DNA from: an uncultured Flavobacteriales bacterium
GTDB taxonomy: Bacteria; Bacteroidota; Bacteroidia; Flavobacteriales; Crocinitomicaceae
Reading direction: 5' to 3'
Length of the DNA stretch: 64,000 nt
Assembly (NCBI GenBank): GCA_946479285.1
Contig: CAMLFH010000003.1
Coordinates: 237,019 to 301,018, forward strand
Shown here: positions 43,501-51,090 of the stretch, piece after piece
Numbering within the stretch: the first letter of the stretch is position 1
Layout of the letters: each line of letters opens with the position of its first letter
Program-made: the position numbers and the translations under genes
The notes under the pieces: model-generated
What the model saw: the letters and a program-made list of their open reading frames with translations, nothing else
Database searches by the model: none
Told to the model about the DNA's origin: nothing

Positions 43501-43680
43501 GGATTGGCCTGGGTATTGATCGGTGGTTTGACCAGTTCGATGTTACTGACGCTGATCGTGGTTCCATGTGTTTACCTGATCTTCGATATTTTCAAACGCC
43601 AAATTTCAAACAAAAAGGCAAAAGCCTTGCTAAAAGAAGTTGATGTGGTCGCACTAGGGCACGAGTACGATCATAATTAA
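40528..43680 (+). CDS. RND-family multidrug efflux permease (HAE1 type)
   Basis: This 1050-residue inner-membrane proton antiporter has twelve membrane helices and two large periplasmic loops. Signatures include ELAIKRPSLIVVIFAVLG at the N-terminus, YPGASPSEVENSVTKKIEDAL in the porter domain, and the helix IV Asp pair in VVGILVDDSIVVLENIYRH that carries protons. The second-half blocks are MLGMIMLIGLVAKNAILIVDFA and RLRPILMTTLAMVFGMMPIA. It pumps hydrophobic or amphiphilic compounds; the Asp-Asp pair and length fit drug/solvent (HAE1) rather than metal (CzcA) pumps. A strong terminator ends the operon. Confidence 0.95.
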   Translation: MSITELAIKRPSLIVVIFAVLGFLGIISYSKLNYELMPKFSIPVVTVTTVYPGASPSEVENSVTKKIEDALSGVENLDDIQSTSMEGISSVVLMLKNDSDPDKALQEAQRKINAILSTLPEEVLSPSLGKFSFDEAPIMNIGVTANMPPTELYSLVKDDISPSLAKMEGMAQVTMVGGEEREIKVQVDREACSNYGISILQITNAIRSANLELPTGKVKSDESQALVRLRGKYKDLNELNNLVILNDPKTGSPVRLNEVASVTDASKEIKTFNRINGTNSLGLLIQKQTDANSVVLSKKVKEEFKKLEAQYKKQGMKFEIASDSSDFTIAAADAVVTDLGLAIFIVALVMLLFLHSVRNAFIIMISIPASLISVFIAMYLLGFTMNLMTMLAISLVVGILVDDSIVVLENIYRHLEMGKDRKKAALEGRNEIGFTAMGITLVDVVVFLPLTMVGGLISNLLSQFSLVIVISTLMSLFVSFTLTPLLASRFAKETVLTNKTLGGRIVMGFEKILKNITTSYGRMLTVALRRKRYITVAAFLGIIIIPVMLGPYIGGEFVSQGDRGEFVISLELPQDATIQQTNATVQKVEDYLFHDKRVVNVFTSVGTASGNMGSQSNANNKAQLTVKIIDKEKRDQSAAIVAQLMKKDLEKMLPDVKVNSASVGIMGGADDAPIQIAVAGNNMDSNYVAATKVIETLKSIKGTAEVKVSVESGNPEITVNIDRDKMAELGLTMSTVGSTLQMSFNGDDNAKYTEGGKDFDILVNYDDFDRKSTSDVKEVYFINDKGEQIKLSQFASIGKASGPSKLERKNRIPSITITSQVLGTSSQQVTDEFAKLIEKDPLPSNTVYTFEGDAKNMAEAFGNLLLAILASIVFVYLIMVALYDSYVYPLVVLFSIPLAIIGALLGLALAAEPISIFSMLGMIMLIGLVAKNAILIVDFANQKKADGHNTVEALIIAGQARLRPILMTTLAMVFGMMPIAFAHGAGAEWKAGLAWVLIGGLTSSMLLTLIVVPCVYLIFDIFKRQISNKKAKALLKEVDVVALGHEYDHN

Positions 43681-43697
43681 CACCAATAACCAAAAGG

Positions 43698-43733
43698 AAC
43701 GCCCTGACATTCATCGTCAGGGCGTTTTTTTGT
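43698..43733 (+). terminator. Terminator of the RND efflux operon
   Basis: AACGCCCTGAC (43698-43708) pairs perfectly with GTCAGGGCGTT (43716-43726), followed by a T-run. Confidence 0.9.
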
Positions 43734-43841
43734 TTTGTAGATCTCAAGTAAATCCATTTAGTGAGCACAAATACCATTCCCCGGTAATAATTGCATAACA
43801 ACTGAATCCGAAATTTGTGGCTGAATATTTAGTTAAAGATT

Positions 43842-46082
43842 ATGACAAAACATTTCTTACTGGTTATCAGTTGTTTTTTAACAGCTATTTCCGCAAAAGC
43901 TCAGGATATTGCAACTGCCCGTAACGCAGCCGTTGGAGCAACAGTAACCTTCAGAGGAGTTTCTTTGAATGGAGCGGAACTTTCAAATATCCGTTATATC
44001 CAGGATGCCACAGGAGGAATTGCAATCTACGGTTCTGCCGTAAGTTCAATCATTGAAGGTGATTCTGTTCTTATCACGGGAACAATGACCAATTACAATA
44101 ATCTTGCAGAAGTAACTCCGGTTACATCCATGACTGTACTTGCCAATGTTCCTCTTCCTGCAGTTCAGGTAATCACGAACGTTTCAACGATTGATGATCA
44201 ATATGAAGGCGAATTAATTCGTTTTAACGGATGTGTTTTTGCCAACGGGGGAGCAACGTTTGCAGGAAACACCAATTACAATGTAACGATTGGCGGTCAA
44301 ACACTTCAAGTTCGAATTCTGAATGGAAATCCGTTGATCGGTCAGATCATTCCTAGCGGAACTGTAAACCTTACCGGAATTATGTCTCAATTCTGTTTTT
44401 CCCCAACTACAGGCTGTACTTCCGGTTATCAGCTGCTCCTAAGAACACTGAGCGACATTGAAACCACGTCATCCATTCACATTACACAGGCAATTGGTAC
44501 TTCATCGATTACCACTACCGGTTTTGACATTGACTGGTCTACCAATCTTGGCGGAACAAACTCTTATATCAAATACGGAATAACTCCGGCACTGGAATTA
44601 GGGACCGTTTCTTCAGGTAATACATTGAACCACGTTGCTACTTTGACCGGATTAACCCCTGCAACGATTTATTACGTCCGTGCTTATTCTTTTAATGGAG
44701 CTGATAGTGCTATTACATTGGAACGCACTTTTGCAACACAATCACTTTCTTCCGGACAGATCAAGGCTTATTTTAACCGCATACCGGATGTGAGTTATTC
44801 CAACGGAACGAACGCAATTTACCTGAATCACAGAATTGCGGACACACTTGCTGCATACATTGACAGAACGCACTATTCACTCGACATCGCTATTTATAAC
44901 TGGGACCATTCTTTGAGTGCAATGAAAATTATTACGGCTGTAAATAATGCCTATGCACGAGGAGTAAAGGTTCGCGTGATTGGTGACGGTAGTACGATAA
45001 ACTCCGGGGTTGATGGTTTGAATAACGGTATTCCTGTTTTGACAACTCCGCAGGGAAGTGATTATACGATTATGCACAACAAATTTGTGATCATGGATGC
45101 TCATGTTAGTAATCCTGATCATCCGGTAGTTTGGACAGGATCTACTAACTTTACCGAAGGACAATTAGATGAAGATGCGAACAATGTGATTATTTTCCAG
45201 GACCAGAGTTTAGCTCGTGGATATAAAATGGAATTTGATGAAATGTGGGGAGATAGCAGCCAGATTTCCCAGCCAAACATGACTTTATCCAAATTTGGAC
45301 AGTTTAAAACCGATAATACTCCTCACGAGTATATCATTGGCGGAAAACGTGTGGAATCTTATTTCAGTCCTTCAGACCAGGTAAACATGCAAATTCTGAA
45401 TACCATTGCAACTGCTGATGATGACTTGTATTTTGCAATCATGGTTGTAACACGCTCGGATATTGCCTATGCTATCCGTGACAGAATTCAGCAGCAAACA
45501 TTAACGGCAAAAGGAATTATTGACGATGCATCCACATCTGCAACGCCTTATGGAATTCTTTCTCCGGATATGGGTGCAAATCTGGCAGTAAACGGACACA
45601 ATTGGATCTTTCACCACAAATACCTGATCGTTGATGCATCGAATACGGCTTCTGATCCGATCATTCTTACCGGTTCACATAACTGGAGTAACGGAGCAGA
45701 TCAAAAGAACGATGAAAATACAGTTATTGTTCACGATGCTTCTCTCACAAATCAATATTATCAGGAATTTATGGGAAGATGGTGCGAACGGAACAATCAG
45801 ATCTGCCAGTTAAGTTTGGATGAGCTTGATGCAATGCAAAATTTATTGGTTTATCCGAATCCTGCTAAAGCAGCATTTACACTAATGGCTTTAGGTGACG
45901 GAACGAAAGCTGAAATAAGCCTGACAGATATTACAGGAAAACAAGTTTATAATCAGCAAAAAGAAACCGAAATCGGAAGTAATTTATTCCAGATAGATAC
46001 TCCATCACTTCAACAGGGGCTCTATTTGATCAATTATACGATTAACGGGCATTCATCAACAACACAGATAATTGTTGAATAG
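43842..46082 (+). CDS. T9SS-secreted phospholipase D-like protein
   Basis: This 746-residue protein has a signal peptide (about 1-20, SAKAQ) and an OB-fold-like region (about 22-210). A fibronectin-III-like domain follows (about 215-300, ending TLTGLTPATIYYVRAYSFNG). Two PLD half-domains then carry the catalytic HxK motifs: IMHNKFVIMD (about 410) followed by WTGSTNFTEG, and FHHKYLIVD (about 588) with LTGSHNWSNG. A T9SS type A tail (VYPNPAKAAFTLMALG to the end) closes it. The predicted activity is phosphodiester hydrolysis of nucleic acid or lipid outside the cell. It is a single gene with its own terminator. Confidence 0.88.
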   Translation: MTKHFLLVISCFLTAISAKAQDIATARNAAVGATVTFRGVSLNGAELSNIRYIQDATGGIAIYGSAVSSIIEGDSVLITGTMTNYNNLAEVTPVTSMTVLANVPLPAVQVITNVSTIDDQYEGELIRFNGCVFANGGATFAGNTNYNVTIGGQTLQVRILNGNPLIGQIIPSGTVNLTGIMSQFCFSPTTGCTSGYQLLLRTLSDIETTSSIHITQAIGTSSITTTGFDIDWSTNLGGTNSYIKYGITPALELGTVSSGNTLNHVATLTGLTPATIYYVRAYSFNGADSAITLERTFATQSLSSGQIKAYFNRIPDVSYSNGTNAIYLNHRIADTLAAYIDRTHYSLDIAIYNWDHSLSAMKIITAVNNAYARGVKVRVIGDGSTINSGVDGLNNGIPVLTTPQGSDYTIMHNKFVIMDAHVSNPDHPVVWTGSTNFTEGQLDEDANNVIIFQDQSLARGYKMEFDEMWGDSSQISQPNMTLSKFGQFKTDNTPHEYIIGGKRVESYFSPSDQVNMQILNTIATADDDLYFAIMVVTRSDIAYAIRDRIQQQTLTAKGIIDDASTSATPYGILSPDMGANLAVNGHNWIFHHKYLIVDASNTASDPIILTGSHNWSNGADQKNDENTVIVHDASLTNQYYQEFMGRWCERNNQICQLSLDELDAMQNLLVYPNPAKAAFTLMALGDGTKAEISLTDITGKQVYNQQKETEIGSNLFQIDTPSLQQGLYLINYTINGHSSTTQIIVE

Positions 46083-46095
46083 TCTTTTATTTACG

Positions 46096-46138
46096 AACTA
46101 AAAAAGCGCAGAGTTTAAGATCCTGCGCTTTTTTAGTT
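46096..46138. terminator. Bidirectional terminator between convergent T9SS genes
   Basis: AACTAAAAAAGCGCAG pairs perfectly with CTGCGCTTTTTTAGTT around an 11-base loop. Confidence 0.9.
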
Positions 46139-46169
46139 TTAATTTATTGGGTTTATGAGAAAGAATGCA

Positions 46170-47627
46170 TCACAAAATCACCTTCTGCTTATAAACTCTC
46201 CCCGCTTTAGTTTCCAATACCACGTAATAAATCCCTTTCTGAATTCCTTCCGGGATAGAAATGATTGAAACTCCTTTGGTAATTTGCTGTTTGCTTGCCG
46301 CAACTTGTTGCCCGGCAGTATTAATCAATTGAATCGCTGCTTCCGTATCAAACTCAGATTTTACCCGGAGGTTTGTTTTTCCATCGGATTGTGTGGTGAA
46401 AATTGCCAGTTCAGAAGCTTTATCAGATTCGTTTACGTATAGTGATGCCGGATCGATCGTACCTTGCAGGTATTTAACGTTTGTCCCAATATTATCGCAG
46501 TATACAATGTGGAATTTCCCGTTTGAGTATTCAATATCCGGGCGGGTTTGCGATCCGGATGTACCGGCAGTCAGCGTATCGATATTCACACCCAAACCTG
46601 CTGTTCCGGTTACGGAGTAAGTAAAGAAAATGTCTGTTGCCGCGCCATTATTTCCCTGCCAAATAACGGCAAGTGTATCTCCTTTCCCGGCAATGATCGG
46701 GTAATTTTGAACCCCGGTTCCCATCGGGAAAAGTTGGCGGTGAATACCAATCTGTTGGGTTGCCAGGCTTGTAGAACTGATATAAACATCTCCGGCACTC
46801 ATCCAGGTTGAAACCAGTGAATCTCCCATAATTACTCCTGAAGGCCCACTGGAAGGACAGGATGAAACAGACCAATTCGTTTGGTCCACTTCTTCGGCAG
46901 CAGTAAAGCTCGCACTTCCGTCCGTAGAATAACAGCCCCACATTTCACGGATATTATTGTCGTCATTGCGGAATAACAAAACATGTTCATCACCGGAAGC
47001 CACCACTTTGGCAGGACAGCAATCACAAACAAATCCGGTAACGGCTGCAGTTGGATTGATCGGAGTTTGGTAGGAAACCCCAAAATCTGTTGATCGTGCA
47101 ATGGCATATTCCGGATCTTCCATCGCCGCATTGAAACGCATGAAATTGACTACCACATTTCCACTCGTTCCGTACGCAACTGAAGGAAAACGCGGGATGT
47201 CCGTTCCAATGTGATCTACCCGAACTGTGTCCTGAAAAGTTGATCCGCCGTCTGTTGACCGAACGGTATACACCTGTGCACCCGAAGCTGTTGGTTCTGT
47301 ACTGAAGACCACAAAAACCATATCCTGTGATGCCACAATTTCTGCACCTGTCCAGGTTGCAAGGTATGGAATAACTCCCGCAGGATTTAATGCTAAAGGA
47401 GTTGTAAATGCGGATCCGTTCCAACGGGAAGTATAAATTTTATCGATCCCGCCGCTTCCCCAGATTACCTGCGGATTATCTCCTGAGGTGAGGGCAATGC
47501 GCGGATAAATATTGCTGTAAGTTGTTCCCACAGCTACATTAATCGGTGAATTCCAAAACGCACTTTGCGAAAATGAAAGAAAGGTGAAGCTAAAGATTGT
47601 GCTGATTCCAAGTACTAATTTCTTCAT
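46170..47627 (-). CDS. T9SS-secreted sialidase-like/BNR propeller protein
   Basis: This 485-residue protein has a signal peptide (about 1-20) and a six-bladed propeller with Asp-box-like elements (VRSTDGGSTFQDT, ARSTDFGVSYQT and YSTDGSASFTAA). A T9SS type A tail is the last ~75 residues (NLRVKSEFDTEAAIQLIN and KGIYYVVLETKAG). Asp boxes mark sialidase folds but the catalytic Arg triad and Tyr/Glu pair cannot be confirmed. A compact Cys cluster, CDCCP, in the third blade is unusual for such proteins and may bind metal or form disulphides. It converges with the PLD gene. Confidence 0.82.
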   Translation of the reverse strand: MKKLVLGISTIFSFTFLSFSQSAFWNSPINVAVGTTYSNIYPRIALTSGDNPQVIWGSGGIDKIYTSRWNGSAFTTPLALNPAGVIPYLATWTGAEIVASQDMVFVVFSTEPTASGAQVYTVRSTDGGSTFQDTVRVDHIGTDIPRFPSVAYGTSGNVVVNFMRFNAAMEDPEYAIARSTDFGVSYQTPINPTAAVTGFVCDCCPAKVVASGDEHVLLFRNDDNNIREMWGCYSTDGSASFTAAEEVDQTNWSVSSCPSSGPSGVIMGDSLVSTWMSAGDVYISSTSLATQQIGIHRQLFPMGTGVQNYPIIAGKGDTLAVIWQGNNGAATDIFFTYSVTGTAGLGVNIDTLTAGTSGSQTRPDIEYSNGKFHIVYCDNIGTNVKYLQGTIDPASLYVNESDKASELAIFTTQSDGKTNLRVKSEFDTEAAIQLINTAGQQVAASKQQITKGVSIISIPEGIQKGIYYVVLETKAGRVYKQKVIL

Positions 47628-47710
47628 AGTCTTTGTTTTGAATAATGATTAAACCAACCGTTTGAGTAATCAAACGGACCCAACGCTTGCTTTATAAAGT
47701 TGGAGTTTAG

Positions 47711-47737
47711 CTGCAGAGATCAATTCGTGATCAGTTT
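47711..47737. repeat. Interspersed palindrome, degenerate copy D
   Basis: CTGCAGAGATCAATTCGTGATCAGT resembles copy C (GCAGAGATCAGTCGTGACC) with one inserted base and a few substitutions. It lies between divergent genes. Confidence 0.4.
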
Positions 47738-47863
47738 CCTAAGTTAGGAAAAACAAGTGGGATGTGAAATAAAATTACTTTTTGACAACCTTTCATTTTC
47801 CCGGTTGTAATGTTCCTGTAACCGGTTCAATTCCCCTATAAAAACCAATTTTTTACTCAAAAG

Positions 47864-50260
47864 ATGAAAATTCCATTTATTACATTTGAACGCATCCTGG
47901 CATGCAATTTAATCCTAATCTCTTCATTCACTCTTGCTTTTGGACAATCTAACCAGCTGGTGTTCATTAAAAACGAAGGCCAGGTTTCGGATCAGGCTAA
48001 AAACCCCAGAAAGGATGTTCTTTATAGCGGGATGATGGATAACGGTGTATTCCATTTAAAGAATAACGGAATCAGTTATCAATTTGTGAAACCCGACTTT
48101 GATCAAAAAATCAGCGCTATTATTCCAAAGAGCGGCACTTCCACCCCTTATAAAATACCGGTTTACCGCCTGGATATAAACTGGCTGAACGCTAATAAAC
48201 AGGTGCAAGTAAATGCGATTAATCCCGTTGAAAACCGTTCTGACTTTCCTATGAATTCGAACACTAAAGAATATAAAGAAGTTTATTACCGGGAAGTTTA
48301 CGCCCTTATTGATTTACACTACTACCACTCGGAGGGGCATTTGAAATACGATTTTGAAATGAAACCTTATGCCGATTATCGCCAGATTATTTTCGAAATT
48401 GAAGGAGCTGAACAAATCAGCCTTCAAAAAGACGGATCTGTTTTAATCCAAACGCCATATGGAAGTATTGTCGAACAGGCACCGATCGTCTATCAAAAAA
48501 ACAAAATCATTCATTCTCGCTGGAAACTGCAAGGAAATCGACTGAGTTTTGAGCTGGACGATTACAATCCGAAGTATGCCTGCACTATCGATCCGATCGT
48601 TCGGGAATGGGGAACTTATTACGGCGGAAATGGCTGGGACGCTTCTTCAAAAGTACTTGTGGACGCAAACAACCAAGTGCTTCTCTGTGGTCGTTCAGCC
48701 AGCAATTCTTCCTTATCAATCGCAACTTCAGGTGCGCACCAGGATTCTATTGCAGGCGATTTTGATGCATTCCTGGTAAAATTCAATGAAAACGGAACCA
48801 GATTATGGGGAACTTACCTGGGTGGTCCGGGAGTTGAATATGGTAATGATATAACGGTTGACTTAAACGGAAATATTTACCTGGTTGGCTCCACCAATAA
48901 CAACGATAATGCGGCCCTGACAACTTCCGGCTGCCATCAAAGCGTTTACGGCGGCGGAAATTATGATGTGCTTCTTTCCAAATTCTCTCCTTCCGGACAG
49001 TTGATCTGGTCAACCTTATACGGCGGCAACGAATGGGACGCAGGTTTTTCCTGTCAAACAGATGCAGCAGGGAATGTTTACATCACCGGCCAGTCGAATA
49101 GTACCAACCTTGCTGTACCGGGAGGCTTTCAGCAGACTTTTGACGGAGGAATTGCAGATGCATTCATTGCAAAATTCAACGCATCCGGAACGCTTTTATG
49201 GGGAACTTATTACGGTGGTCCGGATTACGACTTGAGTAAATCCTGCGCTATTGATCCAAACGGAGATCTTTACATCGCCGGTTACTCCAGCAGCGATGGA
49301 ACTGAAATTGCAACTGCGGGTTCTCATCAACCAACAAGAGGTGGTCTTTCGGATGCTTTCCTGGCAAAATTCTCCCCAACAGGAAGCAGGATCTGGGCAA
49401 CTTTTTACGGTGGTGCAGGATCAGAAGATGGCGGATATGGTTTTGAAGGATATTCTTGTATTTGTGATGCTTCAGGGAATGTTTACATGGGCGGAGTAAC
49501 AGAGAGTTCCGAACCAAATGTGATCGCTACTTCAACCGGCCATCAACCGAATTATGGAGGAATCCAGGATGCTTTCCTGGTAAAATTCAATAATGCGGGA
49601 GTAAGGCAATGGGGAACTTATTACGGCGGAAGCGGCGTTTCACAGGCCTACTCATGTTCTCTTGATCAAGCCCAAAACGTTTATATGTCCGGCATGGCTA
49701 ATGCTGATGACGGACCAGCAATTGCAACAAGCGGAGCTTTTAAATCAACGTGTGATGCAACTGATAATTTTTTGGTGGGATTTAATCCAAACGGTCAGCG
49801 GTTGTGGGGAACCTTTTACGGCGGTCAATCTTATGAAAATACTGGATATTGTGCTGCTGACAACCTGGGAAATTTTTACCTGAGCGGTTCAACGGATATG
49901 TATTCCGGTCAATTTCAGATCGTCACACCCAATGGGCATCAAACAGTGTGTCATCAATTCCAGGACGCTTATTTGGTAAAGCTTTCGGTGGACGCATCTG
50001 CCGCAATTAGTGAAATCGACCCGAACGAATTTTCGGTTTACCCAAATCCGGTGAAAGACCTGCTTCAAATCGGAAATCTAAACGCACAGGAAGCTGTTTC
50101 GGTTCGAATTTACAATGCTCTCGGAAAATTGGTTATGCAGGCAAATCTCGGAGCGGAATCAACTGTCATTGATCTTTCTTCGCTAAACAAAGGTTTCTAC
50201 ATGCTGAATTTTGAAAAAAATACTCAGTCTATTGGAACAGTTAAAATTGTGAAGGAATAA
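47864..50260 (+). CDS. T9SS-secreted SBBP-repeat protein
   Basis: This 798-residue protein has a signal peptide (about 1-27) and an N-terminal beta domain (about 28-245, LVFIKNEGQVSD through CTIDPIV) of the type that precedes SBBP repeats. Seven repeats follow, each opening LWGTYYGG-like (starts near bases 48604, 48805, 49010, 49198, 49390, 49606 and 49804) with DVxGNIYLVGSTNS-like strands, forming a beta-propeller. A T9SS type A tail (FSVYPNPVKDLLQIGNLN to the end) completes it. It is likely a surface adhesin or binding protein with no visible enzyme site. Confidence 0.88.
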   Translation: MKIPFITFERILACNLILISSFTLAFGQSNQLVFIKNEGQVSDQAKNPRKDVLYSGMMDNGVFHLKNNGISYQFVKPDFDQKISAIIPKSGTSTPYKIPVYRLDINWLNANKQVQVNAINPVENRSDFPMNSNTKEYKEVYYREVYALIDLHYYHSEGHLKYDFEMKPYADYRQIIFEIEGAEQISLQKDGSVLIQTPYGSIVEQAPIVYQKNKIIHSRWKLQGNRLSFELDDYNPKYACTIDPIVREWGTYYGGNGWDASSKVLVDANNQVLLCGRSASNSSLSIATSGAHQDSIAGDFDAFLVKFNENGTRLWGTYLGGPGVEYGNDITVDLNGNIYLVGSTNNNDNAALTTSGCHQSVYGGGNYDVLLSKFSPSGQLIWSTLYGGNEWDAGFSCQTDAAGNVYITGQSNSTNLAVPGGFQQTFDGGIADAFIAKFNASGTLLWGTYYGGPDYDLSKSCAIDPNGDLYIAGYSSSDGTEIATAGSHQPTRGGLSDAFLAKFSPTGSRIWATFYGGAGSEDGGYGFEGYSCICDASGNVYMGGVTESSEPNVIATSTGHQPNYGGIQDAFLVKFNNAGVRQWGTYYGGSGVSQAYSCSLDQAQNVYMSGMANADDGPAIATSGAFKSTCDATDNFLVGFNPNGQRLWGTFYGGQSYENTGYCAADNLGNFYLSGSTDMYSGQFQIVTPNGHQTVCHQFQDAYLVKLSVDASAAISEIDPNEFSVYPNPVKDLLQIGNLNAQEAVSVRIYNALGKLVMQANLGAESTVIDLSSLNKGFYMLNFEKNTQSIGTVKIVKE

Positions 50261-50291
50261 CGGCGCGGATTCTTTCTGGTTTGGTTAAAAA

Positions 50292-50323
50292 AGCCGGTTG
50301 ATGATTCTTCCGGCTCTTTTTAG
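50292..50323. terminator. Bidirectional terminator between SBBP and LytTR genes
   Basis: AGCCGG (50292-50297) pairs with CCGGCT (50310-50315), flanked by A- and T-runs. The stem is short but T-rich tails are on both sides of the convergent genes. Confidence 0.7.
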
Positions 50324-50331
50324 TTTAAAAT

Positions 50332-51090
50332 TTACTGATCCTTCAAATAACTCAATATCTCCGTTTTTTTTCTCCGGGAAACTTCAAAATCCTCCTTGCC
50401 GTTTTTCATCGCAATAACACAATCTACACCTTTGGAATAATGAAGAATATGATCAATATTAACAACTACACTTTTGTTGATTCGAATGAAATTCGGGTGA
50501 GCGTGAAGCAGAACTTCATAGTCCGACAGGGTTTTACTGGAAAGAATCTGCTGGTTTTCATCCGTGATTACTTCACAATAGTTTCGAACTGCCTGAATGT
50601 AGCAAATCTTATCCAAATCAACGATCAATACCTTGTTTTTCAAGTGAAAAGGAATTCGTTTAATCACGTGATTGTGTTCGTCTACAGACTGAACAAAATG
50701 GATGATATTGGAATTATCACCGAAATTGATGGAGCGTTCCACTTTTTCCACAGCGCGGGTCAGTTTGGAATGATCTACCGGCTTTAGGATGTAATCTATT
50801 GCATTGAAATCAAATGCCTGTAATGCAAACTCATCAAAAGCAGTGACAAAAATGACCTGGAAGAAAATTTTTTCAAACATGCGCAGCAGATCAAATCCCG
50901 TTCGTGTAAGCATTTGAATATCCAGGAAAACCAAATCGGGCTTTGTACGGCAAATGAGTTCATACCCTTCTTCCACGGAAGCACCATCGCCTATTAATTC
51001 TATTGACGGGCAATGTTCTTTCAGCATCGTGCTCAGGACATTTCGATTTGCTGCTTCATCATCAATAATTACGCTCCTGATTCCTCTCAT
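50332..51090 (-). CDS. LytTR-family response regulator
   Basis: This 252-residue regulator has a receiver domain at about 5-125 with the acidic pair IIDDEA, phosphoacceptor Asp57 in LVFLDIQM, Thr in VFVTAFDEFALQAF and Lys in YILKPVD. The C-terminal LytTR DNA-binding domain (about 150-250) shows NKVLIVDLDKICYIQAVRNYCEV, LSDYEVLLHAHPNFIRINKSVVVN and DFEVSRRKK. Its start overlaps the kinase stop by 29 bases, which means tight translational coupling. It should bind paired direct repeats upstream of target genes; none was identified here. Confidence 0.93.
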   Translation of the reverse strand: MRGIRSVIIDDEAANRNVLSTMLKEHCPSIELIGDGASVEEGYELICRTKPDLVFLDIQMLTRTGFDLLRMFEKIFFQVIFVTAFDEFALQAFDFNAIDYILKPVDHSKLTRAVEKVERSINFGDNSNIIHFVQSVDEHNHVIKRIPFHLKNKVLIVDLDKICYIQAVRNYCEVITDENQQILSSKTLSDYEVLLHAHPNFIRINKSVVVNIDHILHYSKGVDCVIAMKNGKEDFEVSRRKKTEILSYLKDQ

